From positions 1 to 34,121 of the IMG/VR virus record IMGVR_UViG_3300043427_000608: a stretch of DNA of 34,121 nucleotides; one strand, given 5' to 3'. This document shows, one piece after another, positions 15,639-22,575 of this stretch. The notes under the pieces are model-generated. The model ran no database searches. It was not told the DNA's origin and saw only the letters and a program-made list of their open reading frames with translations. The translations under genes were made by a program, and so were the position numbers. Source of the DNA: a virus. Position 1 is the stretch's first letter; each line of letters opens with the position of its first letter.

Positions 15639-17698
15639 TATCTGAGTTCCTGAGAAAGACGATTGAGAAATTCATCTTCAACGCTCGACATTTTGCCCTT
15701 CTTGTCAGCCATTTGCAACTCGACAATCTTGGACTTGTTCTTAATGTCAGCTTCTTTGAGCATCAATTCAGCAATCTTAACCCGCTTGTCAAACTCTTTA
15801 GAACCAGCATCATCTTGGTTTGGCAAGTTCTTGGTCATTGCAGCCATGTTCTTGGCCTGAATCTCTTGAGGCATCAACTGAGTCTCTACCTTCAGCTTCT
15901 CAGCTTCTGCCCGATTCTGTTCAGCTTGGGTTGCATTCACAGCAATCTGAGCCTGAGCAGCTTGCATAGCCAACTGTTGCTGTACTTGAGCCATTTGCTC
16001 TGCTTGCGGGTTAGGTTGGCTCATCTTGTCCAACTGCTCCATCAGTTCATAGCGGTTGGTCAGTGAAGAATTAGCCAAAACACCCTTCAGAATCAGTGGC
16101 AACACAGGAGTGTTGGGGCCAAGGGTCTGGAGCAAACCAATGAACATCTGTTGCTCATGCTCACGGGCAATGATGCCAAGGGTGGCAGTAGGAATGAAAG
16201 TCATGTCCACAGAGGGGTAACGCTCTGGGTCAAACTGCATATAGCGGAAAGCCGCCTTCTGGATGAAGGGAATCAGGAAGTCTTCTTGGAAGTTTACCAA
16301 AGTGCGCTTGTACTTCTTGATGATGGTGGCAATAGCCATAGACATACCGCCTTGGCCCATGTCTCTAGCGCCAGCAGTAACCATGCCTTGAGAATCCAAG
16401 GTTCCCGTGGATTGCAGGAGCATTCGCTCGAAATCCTTGGCAGTCGCCATGTTGTTGCCATCAGTCTGCCCAAACTTAAATGGATACAGAATCTCTGAAG
16501 GCGCACCATTGGTGAGAATAGCTTTTCCAGGCTTTACTTCAAACTTAGCACCACGGGGCAGACGGGTTGCATCCATTGCAATCATGGGGCTAGTTGTCAG
16601 CGCCAATGAATCCAAGTGAGAACGAATCTGAGCATCAATAGCTTTTTGCATATTGAAGGCTTTTTCCACTGTGCCACGACCCAAAAGACGATTAGGAATC
16701 GTGTCATCTTGGTATGTCAGAACAGGGCGATCCTTCATCATGTAAGGATTTGCCTCTGCTTTCAGCAACTGCCCATCGTTGGCAATCACGACAATGGCCT
16801 CAACCATGTCTGTGTATTCTTCAGCAGTAGAGTTCTCAGGGAACAACTCGACAATCTCTTTGCTTTCCTTGAGATTTTCCAAGTATTCACGCGGGACGAG
16901 ACCATAGTAGGTCAGTAAAAGCACCTTTTCGTCCTGATACTGGCTCACCTCTTGGGTTGGCTCCAAATCAGTATCTTCACCAGCAGTGCCAATGTCTACT
17001 TTGCGGTAGATTCCGCGCTCAATACCTTCAACAATCTTGTGGATAGAGATGTATTTCTCAATTGCCACCCCCATGCAGTCATCAACTGAGGTTCCATTGG
17101 GGTCAAAAAGGAAGTTTTTTGGATTTACAGGTGAAATCTTGACTGCAATGCGGTCTTTTTCCACAACTCCAATGGCAGCTTGGCCCATTTGCCCAGGAAT
17201 TGGCTGAGTAGAGGGCACATACTGCTTTTCTGTCTTAACAACAATCTCGCCAATGCCTGTGCCGTAGATTTCTGCCATCAACTCAATCTGGTCAATGGAT
17301 TTGCGAATCTTGTCCCGCTTGAAATCCTCCATCAACTGGGCTTTGATGATGCCCACATCAATGGGATTGTTGTTCACATCCCGAATATCATCTTGAATGT
17401 CAAAGAACTCGCCTTGACCAAAGATGGCTTCCATGATCTCAGCATGGCGGGTCTCTACGGCTTGTTGTGTGGCAGGGGTTACGATGCGTGAACGCTCAGA
17501 GTCACGGGTTTTGTCTTCAACAGCCCACTGTCCACGAAAGATTCGCTCGTATTCAAGCCAATCTGGAAGGAAGTTGGTGTCCCGATAGTCACGCCAGCGA
17601 TTGCAATGGTCAACAACAAAATCAGTCAGTTCTTTGTCAGCCTGTGTAGGCTCATAGAATTGATTTTGCTCTAGCTTATCTTGCTTATCTGTTGCCAT
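15638..17698 (-). CDS. Portal protein (P22-like)
   Basis: This 686-residue protein starts MATDKQDKLEQNQFYEPTQA and has the charged, helix-rich body of P22-type portals: RWRDYRDTNFLPDWLEYERI, then VTPATQQAVETRHAEIMEAI, and GRGTVEKAFNMQKAIDAQI in the wing and stem region. The last 150 residues are a long Gln/Ala/Lys-rich coiled coil (QVQQQLAMQAAQAQIAVNAT), like the barrel extension of P22 gp1. Length fits the P22 portal (about 725). It lies two genes after the large terminase, separated from it by an HNH gene. The portal forms the DNA channel at one capsid vertex. Confidence 0.85.
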   Translation of the reverse strand: MATDKQDKLEQNQFYEPTQADKELTDFVVDHCNRWRDYRDTNFLPDWLEYERIFRGQWAVEDKTRDSERSRIVTPATQQAVETRHAEIMEAIFGQGEFFDIQDDIRDVNNNPIDVGIIKAQLMEDFKRDKIRKSIDQIELMAEIYGTGIGEIVVKTEKQYVPSTQPIPGQMGQAAIGVVEKDRIAVKISPVNPKNFLFDPNGTSVDDCMGVAIEKYISIHKIVEGIERGIYRKVDIGTAGEDTDLEPTQEVSQYQDEKVLLLTYYGLVPREYLENLKESKEIVELFPENSTAEEYTDMVEAIVVIANDGQLLKAEANPYMMKDRPVLTYQDDTIPNRLLGRGTVEKAFNMQKAIDAQIRSHLDSLALTTSPMIAMDATRLPRGAKFEVKPGKAILTNGAPSEILYPFKFGQTDGNNMATAKDFERMLLQSTGTLDSQGMVTAGARDMGQGGMSMAIATIIKKYKRTLVNFQEDFLIPFIQKAAFRYMQFDPERYPSVDMTFIPTATLGIIAREHEQQMFIGLLQTLGPNTPVLPLILKGVLANSSLTNRYELMEQLDKMSQPNPQAEQMAQVQQQLAMQAAQAQIAVNATQAEQNRAEAEKLKVETQLMPQEIQAKNMAAMTKNLPNQDDAGSKEFDKRVKIAELMLKEADIKNKSKIVELQMADKKGKMSSVEDEFLNRLSQELR

Positions 17699-18265
17699 TT
17701 AAATCTCTCCACCAAAATATTTATTCATATTGGTATGTCTTTTTGTCAAATTCCATTTTGCTGGAACAACTTGAAAGTTATAGGCATTATGCAACCCACA
17801 GGCATTTTTATGGTTTAGCGGAACAATGTGATCAATATGCCAATCAATTCCCGTTGTTTCTTTTCTAAGTTCCTTTAGTCTAGTTGCTTCATCAAAAACA
17901 AATTGGTCTAGCTCTGTAAACTCAAAGGTTTTAAGTTTTAGCCTTCTTTTGTGAGCATACTGATTGTTTGATGCTTTTCTGCCTTTAGCGGTCAAAAGAC
18001 GTTTTGCAAAATATTCTTGCCTTGACATAAAACCCATACGCTCTCTTAAACGTATATTCTCTGCTTTTCTTGAATCTGGATTTTCTAGTCTTAGTATTTT
18101 TTTGTTTTCATAAGAACAAGATTTGCATAAATTCAAGTGCCCATCACGCATCATTTTGTGTTTGTTAAAATTTACCTTGGCTTTTGTTTGTTTGCAAGAA
18201 TAGCAAGTTTTGCTTGAATTATCAAACAATTCTAATTGCAATCTTTTGTCAAACAAAAAGGTCAT
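17699..18265 (-). CDS. HNH endonuclease with zinc-binding N-terminus (188 aa), inserted between terL and portal
   Basis: I chose the start at 18265 (MTFLFDKRLQLELFDNSSKT); a GTG nine bases upstream is also possible. Residues about 20-52 carry two CxxC pairs (TCYSCKQTKAKVNF, then LNLCKSCS), a zinc finger common in phage HNH enzymes. The catalytic part is DWHIDHIVPLNHKNACGLHN, then AYNFQVVPAKWNLTKRHTN. The gene is A+T-rich and lies one base downstream of the terL stop. HNH enzymes beside terminase can aid packaging in cos phages, but here the layout fits a homing endonuclease equally well. Confidence 0.8.
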   Translation of the reverse strand: MTFLFDKRLQLELFDNSSKTCYSCKQTKAKVNFNKHKMMRDGHLNLCKSCSYENKKILRLENPDSRKAENIRLRERMGFMSRQEYFAKRLLTAKGRKASNNQYAHKRRLKLKTFEFTELDQFVFDEATRLKELRKETTGIDWHIDHIVPLNHKNACGLHNAYNFQVVPAKWNLTKRHTNMNKYFGGEI

Positions 18266-18266
18266 A

Positions 18267-19526
18267 TCACACACCGCTTATGATGTCTACAGGCTCCCAC
18301 TCATCATCTTCTTCACCCTCAAAGTAAGATGTTACAGCCAATTGGTCAATATAACTCAAGGCATCAGGAAGGTCATCGTGTACGCCATTGGCAGGAAACA
18401 TCAAGAGTTGATCGGTGAAATCATCCCAATCTTCTTCAGAGTTCAGCACAATACGCCCATGCTCAAACCGCCCTTGGAGACTCCAGATGATTCTGTCTGT
18501 CTTTTTCCTGTTGCCATGCGTTAGGTCAACTATGTGGGAATATACATTATTTTTCCGCATCAGGTCACTGAGGTACGGCAAAACAGCGTTTTTTAACGCT
18601 CCACGCTCGATTCCTACCGAAATTGGCCTGTAATCCCGCATCTTCATCAGGATTTTGGCAGCAGTTTCCCGAATGTCCCACCGCCCGTGGTCAATCTCTT
18701 TGACAAACCATTTGCCATCATCAGTGACTTTGACCACTGCAATGGCACTCTCATCTAGTCTTTTTTTCGCGTTAGCAGCTTGTTTAGCCACTTCTTCAAA
18801 TCCTGCCAAGTCGATTGCAATGAAGTAACTACCATACTCAGGTTCCACACCATATTTGATCCAATCTTCTTTAAAAACATCGCTTCCTGCGTTATCAAAG
18901 GATGCTAAGTATTCCTGCTTGAAAGCAAATGAACTTAGCGTCTTCTTGGCAGACTCAATCTCAGTTGGGTCTATCAATGGGTTGTCTTGGGTTGTGAAGT
19001 GCCAGGACTTCCAATCAGGATCAGATTCTTCTTGGCCCATCTTGAACAGATCATAGAACCAGTTGCGACCCTTGGGTGTGCCAATGAATATGGCCCTGCC
19101 CTTCTTGTCTGACAAAGAAGCCCTGATGACTTGCTCCCAGGCTTCAGGCTTAATGTCTGCAACCTCGTCTAGTACCGCATAGGTAAGGGACACACCCCGC
19201 AGGGTATCTGGCCTATCAGCACCACGAACATAAATCTTTGCACCATTTATCATGGTTATGTCCATGTTGTTGATGTGACTAGCCTGGATAACATCCCTGC
19301 CAATGTCTAACAACACATCCCAAATGATCTGCCGCGCTTGTCCATTGGTAGGCGCAACATAGAGAACTGCACTTCCTGCTGGGCAACGCAATGCTTCAAT
19401 AATTAGCGTAGTAGCCGCTAACCTAGACTTACCACAACGCCGACCAGCAGCCACAACCTTAAACCTTGTTTTATCAGCAAAGACTGTTTGCTGCCAAGGA
19501 AGAAGTGAGAAGTTGAGGTCAGACAT
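18267..19526 (-). CDS. Terminase large subunit
   Basis: This 419-residue packaging motor has a Walker A motif AAGRRCGKS at about 26-34, and a Walker B motif TYAVLDEVAD at about 115-124 with Asp120 and the catalytic Glu121. A GTPKGRNW coupling motif lies at about 149-156. The C-terminal RNase H-fold nuclease has FIAIDLAG (Asp239), VGIERGA (Glu307) and VHDDLPDALSY (Asp385/Asp388). It overlaps the small terminase gene by eight bases. It cuts concatemers and pumps DNA into the procapsid through the portal. The length is short but complete for the family. Confidence 0.95.
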   Translation of the reverse strand: MSDLNFSLLPWQQTVFADKTRFKVVAAGRRCGKSRLAATTLIIEALRCPAGSAVLYVAPTNGQARQIIWDVLLDIGRDVIQASHINNMDITMINGAKIYVRGADRPDTLRGVSLTYAVLDEVADIKPEAWEQVIRASLSDKKGRAIFIGTPKGRNWFYDLFKMGQEESDPDWKSWHFTTQDNPLIDPTEIESAKKTLSSFAFKQEYLASFDNAGSDVFKEDWIKYGVEPEYGSYFIAIDLAGFEEVAKQAANAKKRLDESAIAVVKVTDDGKWFVKEIDHGRWDIRETAAKILMKMRDYRPISVGIERGALKNAVLPYLSDLMRKNNVYSHIVDLTHGNRKKTDRIIWSLQGRFEHGRIVLNSEEDWDDFTDQLLMFPANGVHDDLPDALSYIDQLAVTSYFEGEEDDEWEPVDIISGV

Positions 19527-19911
19527 TTTTTGTTTCTACATCAGTCACATCTTGCAAGGGTTCAATCTCTACGCCACCAATGCCTGTGATGTTGATGGTA
19601 ACGGCATTCCTTTGCTTGCCTTCTTTCTCAAACAGACTGACGGGAAGCATACGATCCATACAGAGTTTGAGCATAGCGGCCTGTGCAGGGTGATCGTCAT
19701 TCATGGCAATCTCAATTGCTTTGTGAACAACATTAGAACCTGCACTGTTTATCAGGAGGTCTTTGAGTTCTTTGATGCGCTGAACTTCAGTCTTTGGCAA
19801 GAGTGCCGCAGGTCTTTCAGCATAGGTAGCCATAGTGAACTTCTTGTTCACAGCACCCTTTGGGCGACCTTTTTTCTTTAGGTTGTTTGGCAGTGCATCA
19901 ATCACATTCAT
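19519..19911 (-). CDS. Terminase small subunit
   Basis: A 130-residue protein with a basic N-terminus (NNLKKKGRPKGAVNKK, AT-hook-like) followed by helical RIKELKDLLINSAGSNVVHK and DHPAQAAMLKLCMDRMLPVS. I associate this pattern with small terminase subunits that recognise the packaging site and hand DNA to the large subunit. It is the first gene of the minus-strand late operon and overlaps terL. The ATG at 19911 is the only good start; GGGTAAAGT upstream is a weak ribosome-binding site. Confidence 0.75.
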   Translation of the reverse strand: MNVIDALPNNLKKKGRPKGAVNKKFTMATYAERPAALLPKTEVQRIKELKDLLINSAGSNVVHKAIEIAMNDDHPAQAAMLKLCMDRMLPVSLFEKEGKQRNAVTINITGIGGVEIEPLQDVTDVETKNV

Positions 19912-19941
19912 ACTTTACCCAGTTATGGAAGTAGTATAGAT

Positions 19942-20045
19942 TGTTAGTGGATGGAATCGAACCAACGACTCGATTGAGGCCACAGCAGTCATTTCCTACT
20001 GCCTCGGAGTTCCCCTATCCGTTCTGCCAACTGAACTACACCAAC
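19942..20045 (-). tRNA. tRNA-like element 1, anticodon not assignable (104 nt)
   Basis: Read on the minus strand, GTTGGTG at the 5' end pairs fully with CACTAAC at the 3' end (seven pairs, one wobble). TA and a four-pair D-arm (GTTC, loop AGTTGGCA with the GG, GAAC) follow. A T-arm with a canonical TTCGATT loop precedes the 3' acceptor half. Between D-arm and T-arm are 54 bases instead of the usual 22-40. They contain GAGGC/GCCTC and GCAGT/ACTGC pairings but no normal seven-base anticodon loop with U at position 33. CCA is not encoded. It may be a decayed tRNA, an expanded one or a tRNA mimic. Confidence 0.4.
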
Positions 20046-20116
20046 ACGGCTGGAGACTGTTGTCGGCGTGGTGTCCACCTAAAGAACCTGGGTTCCCTGC
20101 AATCCCCATGCGTGTT

Positions 20117-20220
20117 AGCTGTTGATGAGATTCGAACTCACGGAGGCCCAAGTATTGCCCATGACGGCACTCAAGTCTCTTTAGTCATGTCACCAATAGA
20201 CCAGACTCTGGCACAACTAC
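20117..20220 (-). tRNA. tRNA-like element 2, anticodon not assignable (104 nt)
   Basis: On the minus strand, acceptor halves GTAGTTG and CAACAGC pair in six of seven positions. A long D-arm of class II type (CCAG, loop AGTCTGGTCTA, TTGG) follows. The T-arm GTGAG-TTCGAAT-CTCAT is perfect. The 51 bases between D-arm and T-arm hold a six-pair stem CATGAC/GTCATG with an 18-base loop, but no regular anticodon arm. Length and layout parallel element 1, 71 bases away. It may be a degenerate Ser/Leu-type tRNA or a structured non-tRNA. Confidence 0.4.
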
Positions 20221-20252
20221 TAACAACAACAATGTAACTCACTTTCTTTTGT

Positions 20253-20281
20253 TTGACAAGTGGGGTAAACCCTAGTACATT
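20253..20281 (+). promoter_or_regulatory. Sigma-70-type promoter with GGGTAAACCC in the spacer
   Basis: TTGACA at 20253-20258, a 17-base spacer and TACATT at 20276-20281 form a near-consensus host promoter facing right. The spacer contains GGGTAAACCC, a GGGT/ACCC inverted repeat, which fits the recurring AGGG..CCCT element seen elsewhere in the window and could be an operator. Downstream lie about 720 bases of structured, apparently untranslated sequence before the first gene at 21002. Confidence 0.6.
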
Positions 20282-20520
20282 CTTCACGGGGCCATCACCC
20301 AGCCCTCTATGCGGTGGAACCGACCAATTAGGATAATCGTAGCGAGTCAGGCGACTCTTAAGTAACCCCCCATCATTCGGGATGAATCATGGCAAGGTGA
20401 ACAGGAAATGTAGTCTGAGCCACTTGTCTGACAAACAAGATACTGGTTAGCTTAGGCCTATCAAGGCTCTGTCTCCCAAGACAGAATAAACAAGAGGTTC
20501 ACTTCTGAAAAGAAGACTAA
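20282..20520 (+). other. Gene-free stretch with a chain of small hairpins
   Basis: I see no convincing gene here. Four hairpins follow one another: GAGTC/GACTC at 20344-20357; CTTGT-CTGACAA-ACAAG at 20423-20439, which has the exact 5-7-5 shape of an anticodon arm; a seven-pair TCTGTCT/AGACAGA stem with a CCCA loop at 20468-20485; and CTTCT-GAAA-AGAAG at 20502-20515. If transcribed from the promoter at 20253 this would be a highly structured leader or a small RNA. Function is unknown. Confidence 0.45.
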
Positions 20521-20688
20521 CCCTCACGGGTGCCTGAACTCGTCTATACCCTACCACCACCCGTCTGTAGCACCTTCTTCCTTCCCAACAATAGGCTTTG
20601 TTTGTGAAAAGGCTAATTTCACCTTTTTTGTGGATAGGGGGCACCACAAAATCTCTCACACCACACACACCCCCTCCCCCCCCTACAA
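20521..20688. other. Gene-free stretch with a C-rich low-complexity tract
   Basis: No supported gene. From about 20651 to 20688 the plus strand is almost pure C with CA and CT steps, including a C4-T-C8 run. Long pyrimidine tracts can form unusual structures and sometimes mark packaging or replication start regions, but nothing here decides between those and simple low complexity. Confidence 0.4.
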
Positions 20689-20700
20689 ACCCTTAAGGGT
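20689..20700. promoter_or_regulatory. Perfect 12-bp palindrome ACCCTTAAGGGT
   Basis: ACCCTTAAGGGT is perfectly self-complementary and is followed directly by AAACCCT, so that AGGGTAAACCCT overlaps its right half. This is the same AGGGTAAA..CCCT family as the elements at 20868, 20901, 26592, 27455 and 28832. It is most likely an operator for a dimeric regulator. Confidence 0.5.
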
Positions 20701-20769
20701 AAACCCTGATGGCCATCTTTAGACAGAAAAGTCATAAGGCTTAGATGAAAATGGCATAAGCACCTTTAT

Positions 20770-20780
20770 CAGGTAACCTG
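20770..20780. promoter_or_regulatory. Inverted repeat CAGGTAACCTG
   Basis: A perfect five-base inverted repeat around a single central A, in the gene-free control region between the divergent operons. It may be an operator half of the same array as its neighbours at 20689 and 20815. Short, so the call is weak. Confidence 0.35.
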
Positions 20781-20802
20781 ACTAATTCAACTGCACACAC
20801 AA

Positions 20803-20831
20803 TTGCATACAGGATTGTATACACTATACAA
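20803..20831 (+). promoter_or_regulatory. Candidate promoter with overlapping operator TTGTATA-CAC-TATACAA
   Basis: A perfect seven-base inverted repeat with a three-base centre occupies 20815-20831. Its right half contains TATACA, which lies 16 bases after TTGCAT at 20803-20808, so the palindrome would cover the -10 region of a rightward promoter. A repressor bound here would block it. The first downstream gene starts at 21002. Confidence 0.5.
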
Positions 20832-20865
20832 GAACATAGATTGTTATCCGTATACTTTATGGTTC

Positions 20866-20882
20866 ATAGGGTAAGCACCTAT
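20866..20882. promoter_or_regulatory. AGGG..CCTA element, variant copy
   Basis: ATAGG-GTAAGCA-CCTAT is an inverted repeat with seven central bases. It has the same architecture as AGG-GAAAACA-CCT at 26004, 26592 and 27455. It lies about 120 bases upstream of the first gene of the plus-strand cassette. Confidence 0.5.
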
Positions 20883-20900
20883 ATAAATAATAGGGGAACC

Positions 20901-20915
20901 TAGGGTTTATCCCTA
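20901..20915. promoter_or_regulatory. TAGGG-TTTAT-CCCTA inverted repeat
   Basis: Five-base arms around five central bases. The left edge also overlaps AACC-TAG-GGTT (20897-20907). It is close in sequence to the TAGGGTAAATCCCTA element at 28832 read on the other strand. Together with the preceding elements it forms a dense operator-like array. Confidence 0.5.
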
Positions 20916-20949
20916 TATCTTTGGGGTGATCTGCGCGTTATATTTATAT

Positions 20950-20971
20950 CACTAGGCAAACAAACCTAGTG
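20950..20971. promoter_or_regulatory. Hairpin/operator CACTAGG-N8-CCTAGTG before the cassette
   Basis: Perfect seven-base arms (20950-20956 and 20965-20971) around CAAACAAA. It ends 30 bases before the first ATG of the plus-strand cassette and would form a stem in the mRNA leader just upstream of the ribosome-binding site. It could act as an operator in DNA or as a translation-modulating stem in RNA. Confidence 0.5.
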
Positions 20972-21001
20972 CTTCATTCAATCAATTTAATAGGTGTCAC
21001 A

Positions 21002-21265
21002 ATGAATATTCTCAAATTAAACTATTTCACCGATCCGGGCCATGGCTGGGTGTCTATCAAGCGCAAAACCTTGATCGACCTAGGGATTGACAATCAAATA
21101 AGCACATATTCTTATATGCGCGGGTCTAGTGCTTATCTTGAAGAAGATTGTGATTTAAACTTGCTTTATAGCGCTTGTGATTCTAAGGGCATCAAAATCG
21201 ACCTAGTGGCAAAGCACACGAACAAGCGCAGTCCGATCCGATCATATGCGGTTTATCGCGCATAA
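21002..21265 (+). CDS. Small protein (87 aa), first gene of the CCGG-rich cassette
   Basis: I chose ATG at 21002 (MNILKLNYFTDPGHGWVSIK), which follows the leader TTTAATAGGTGTCACA; a GTG at 20969 is less likely. The 87-residue protein has a compact, mixed alpha/beta look (RKTLIDLGIDNQISTYSYMR, then a C-terminal RSPIRSYAVYRA). The N-terminal DPGHGWV and the length match small proteins I recall from phages and plasmids of Betaproteobacteria, all of unknown function. Base use differs from the late genes: it contains CCGG and many GATC sites. It shares its leader with the genes at 21301 and 22576. Confidence 0.7.
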   Translation: MNILKLNYFTDPGHGWVSIKRKTLIDLGIDNQISTYSYMRGSSAYLEEDCDLNLLYSACDSKGIKIDLVAKHTNKRSPIRSYAVYRA

Positions 21266-21300
21266 AAACCCGTTCATTACTTTTTAATAGGTGTCACACA

Positions 21301-22059
21301 ATGAATAACCCGTACAAAACCATCATCAAAACCCTTGGATTGACCTACAAAACAATTCTAGGGGAATCATCCGCTAAGACAATTAAAGGGGAATCCATCG
21401 GTTACTTAACCGGGATTGTCTACCTAAAACCCGATCACACAATCTGCGCCATGGCCCAATTGGCCGGATGCATGAACGGGTGTCTAGAATCGGCGGGCCG
21501 TGGTGCATTCAATAGCGTACAAAATGCCCGTATCGCTAAAACCCGGTTTTTCTATGATCATCAACAATCGTTTTTGTTGTCGTTTGCTGCGGATGTGTGG
21601 ACACTAAGAAATAAGGCCAAAAAACAAGGGTTTACCCCATTAGTGCGACCTAATGGCACATCGGATATCCCTTACGAGAATTTAATTGTCCATGATGGCA
21701 AAAACATCTTTGAATTGTTTCCCGATGTCCAATTCTATGACTACACAAAACATCCGGGGCGTAATTTGACGGGCAAAACACCGGGTAATTATGATCTTAC
21801 CTATTCGTTTAGTGCTATCACACCTAAACCGATATCAATCAAGGGATTGACTAATCCCAATAATTCTCGTGTTGCTGTGGTTTTTCAAAAACAAGGGGAT
21901 ATCCCGGACAATTTTAGGGGCTGGCCCGTGATTGACGGGGATAACACCGATGTGCGCCATATTGAACCTAAATCCGTTGTCGTTGCATTGTATGCAAAGG
22001 GCAAAGCTAAGCGCGATTTTTCCGGGTTCACTCAGATCAAAGGGGTTCACTATGCGTAA
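21301..22059 (+). CDS. Gp88-like protein (252 aa)
   Basis: This 252-residue protein has the conserved core ICAMAQLAGCMNGCLESAGR then GAFNSVQNARIAKTRFF (Cys49, Cys57, Cys61), which I recognise from the Gp88 family (mycobacteriophage gene product 88, PF17338). It then has NLTGKTPGNYDLTYSFSA and VIDGDNTDVRHIEPKSVVVA. The three Cys suggest metal or Fe-S binding. The family occurs in phages and plasmids and its function is not established. It is preceded by the shared leader TTTAATAGGTGTCACA and overlaps the next gene by eight bases. It is the largest gene of the compositionally odd cassette. Confidence 0.8.
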   Translation: MNNPYKTIIKTLGLTYKTILGESSAKTIKGESIGYLTGIVYLKPDHTICAMAQLAGCMNGCLESAGRGAFNSVQNARIAKTRFFYDHQQSFLLSFAADVWTLRNKAKKQGFTPLVRPNGTSDIPYENLIVHDGKNIFELFPDVQFYDYTKHPGRNLTGKTPGNYDLTYSFSAITPKPISIKGLTNPNNSRVAVVFQKQGDIPDNFRGWPVIDGDNTDVRHIEPKSVVVALYAKGKAKRDFSGFTQIKGVHYA

Positions 22060-22222
22060 AACAATCCAAATTGTCCACAATAAATTACTAGGTGGCTGGT
22101 TTATTGTGCGTGGGCCACATCAAACCCCTATCGGTGGCCGTTTTGATACAAAAGAAGATGCACAGCAACATCGGGATAATGTCCGGGCCTACTACAAAGG
22201 GGCAACATCATGCAAAAAGTAA
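22052..22222 (+). CDS. Small protein (56 aa), unknown
   Basis: The 56-residue protein starts at ATG 22052 (MRKTIQIVHNKLLGGWFIVR), inside the end of the Gp88-like gene, with AAAGGGGTTCACT just upstream as ribosome-binding site. It has a beta-hairpin-like N-terminus, then TPIGGRFDTKEDAQQHRDNV. Such 'GGWFIV.GP..TPI.GRF.TK..A' proteins look like small folded domains in phage accessory regions. It overlaps the following gene by 13 bases. No function is assignable. Confidence 0.65.
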   Translation: MRKTIQIVHNKLLGGWFIVRGPHQTPIGGRFDTKEDAQQHRDNVRAYYKGATSCKK

Positions 22223-22476
22223 TGGCTGCAAAATATCCGGGGCGCTGTAGTGTGTCGGGTTCGCCCATATATCCGGGAGATACGATTAAATTCGATACAT
22301 CAACCCGCAAAGCATGGCTGTGTGAGCATGACGATATGGGGGTGTATTTTGCACAGCGTACAGCAACAAAACCCGGTTATATCTCCCATGTGTTTAATGT
22401 AGCGGGTAAAGACTATTATCAAAACAAGGGGGGCCGATGCATTGACGCGCCATGTTGCGGATGTTGCAATATTTAA
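22210..22476 (+). CDS. Cys-rich small protein (88 aa), possible zinc ribbon
   Basis: The 88-residue protein starts MQKVMAAKYPGRCSVSGSPI. Residues 8-30 resemble a treble-clef or ribbon start (KYPGRCSVSGSPIYPGDTIK), and the C-terminus is packed with Cys (GGRCIDAPCCGCCNI). Zinc binding is likely. AAAGGGGCAACATC precedes the ATG. The first part reads like proteins I recall beginning 'YPG.C..SG..I..GD.I', found in phages and actinobacteria. It overlaps the preceding gene and ends just before a long inverted repeat. Confidence 0.65.
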   Translation: MQKVMAAKYPGRCSVSGSPIYPGDTIKFDTSTRKAWLCEHDDMGVYFAQRTATKPGYISHVFNVAGKDYYQNKGGRCIDAPCCGCCNI

Positions 22477-22478
22477 TA

Positions 22479-22526
22479 GCGCATAAACTGAAACACATCT
22501 TATCTGGTGTGTTTTGGCCTATGCGC
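22479..22526 (+). other. Long two-part inverted repeat (hairpin or cruciform)
   Basis: Outer arms GCGCATA/TATGCGC (22479-22485 and 22520-22526) and inner arms AAACACA/TGTGTTT (22491-22497 and 22508-22514) would form one stem with a small internal mismatch and a ten-base loop. It begins three bases after the stop of the Cys-rich gene. There is no U-run, so it looks more like an mRNA-stabilising stem or a protein-binding site than a terminator. Confidence 0.6.
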
Positions 22527-22575
22527 TGCGCTTAGGATGCTTCCCGGCATTTTCCGGGGTTTAATAGGTGTGATT

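Noticed and set aside
17699-18265. The HNH gene beside terL as a packaging-essential nuclease
   Set aside because: Its A+T-rich composition and lack of coupling to terL fit a homing gene at least as well, so I did not claim a packaging role.
19941-20237. A 98-codon plus-strand frame over the tRNA-like elements
   Set aside because: It is explained by the two minus-strand tRNA-like elements and has no start signals.
20447-20668. A 73-codon minus-strand frame in the control region
   Set aside because: It crosses several hairpins, has no good ribosome-binding site and an unnatural-looking sequence.
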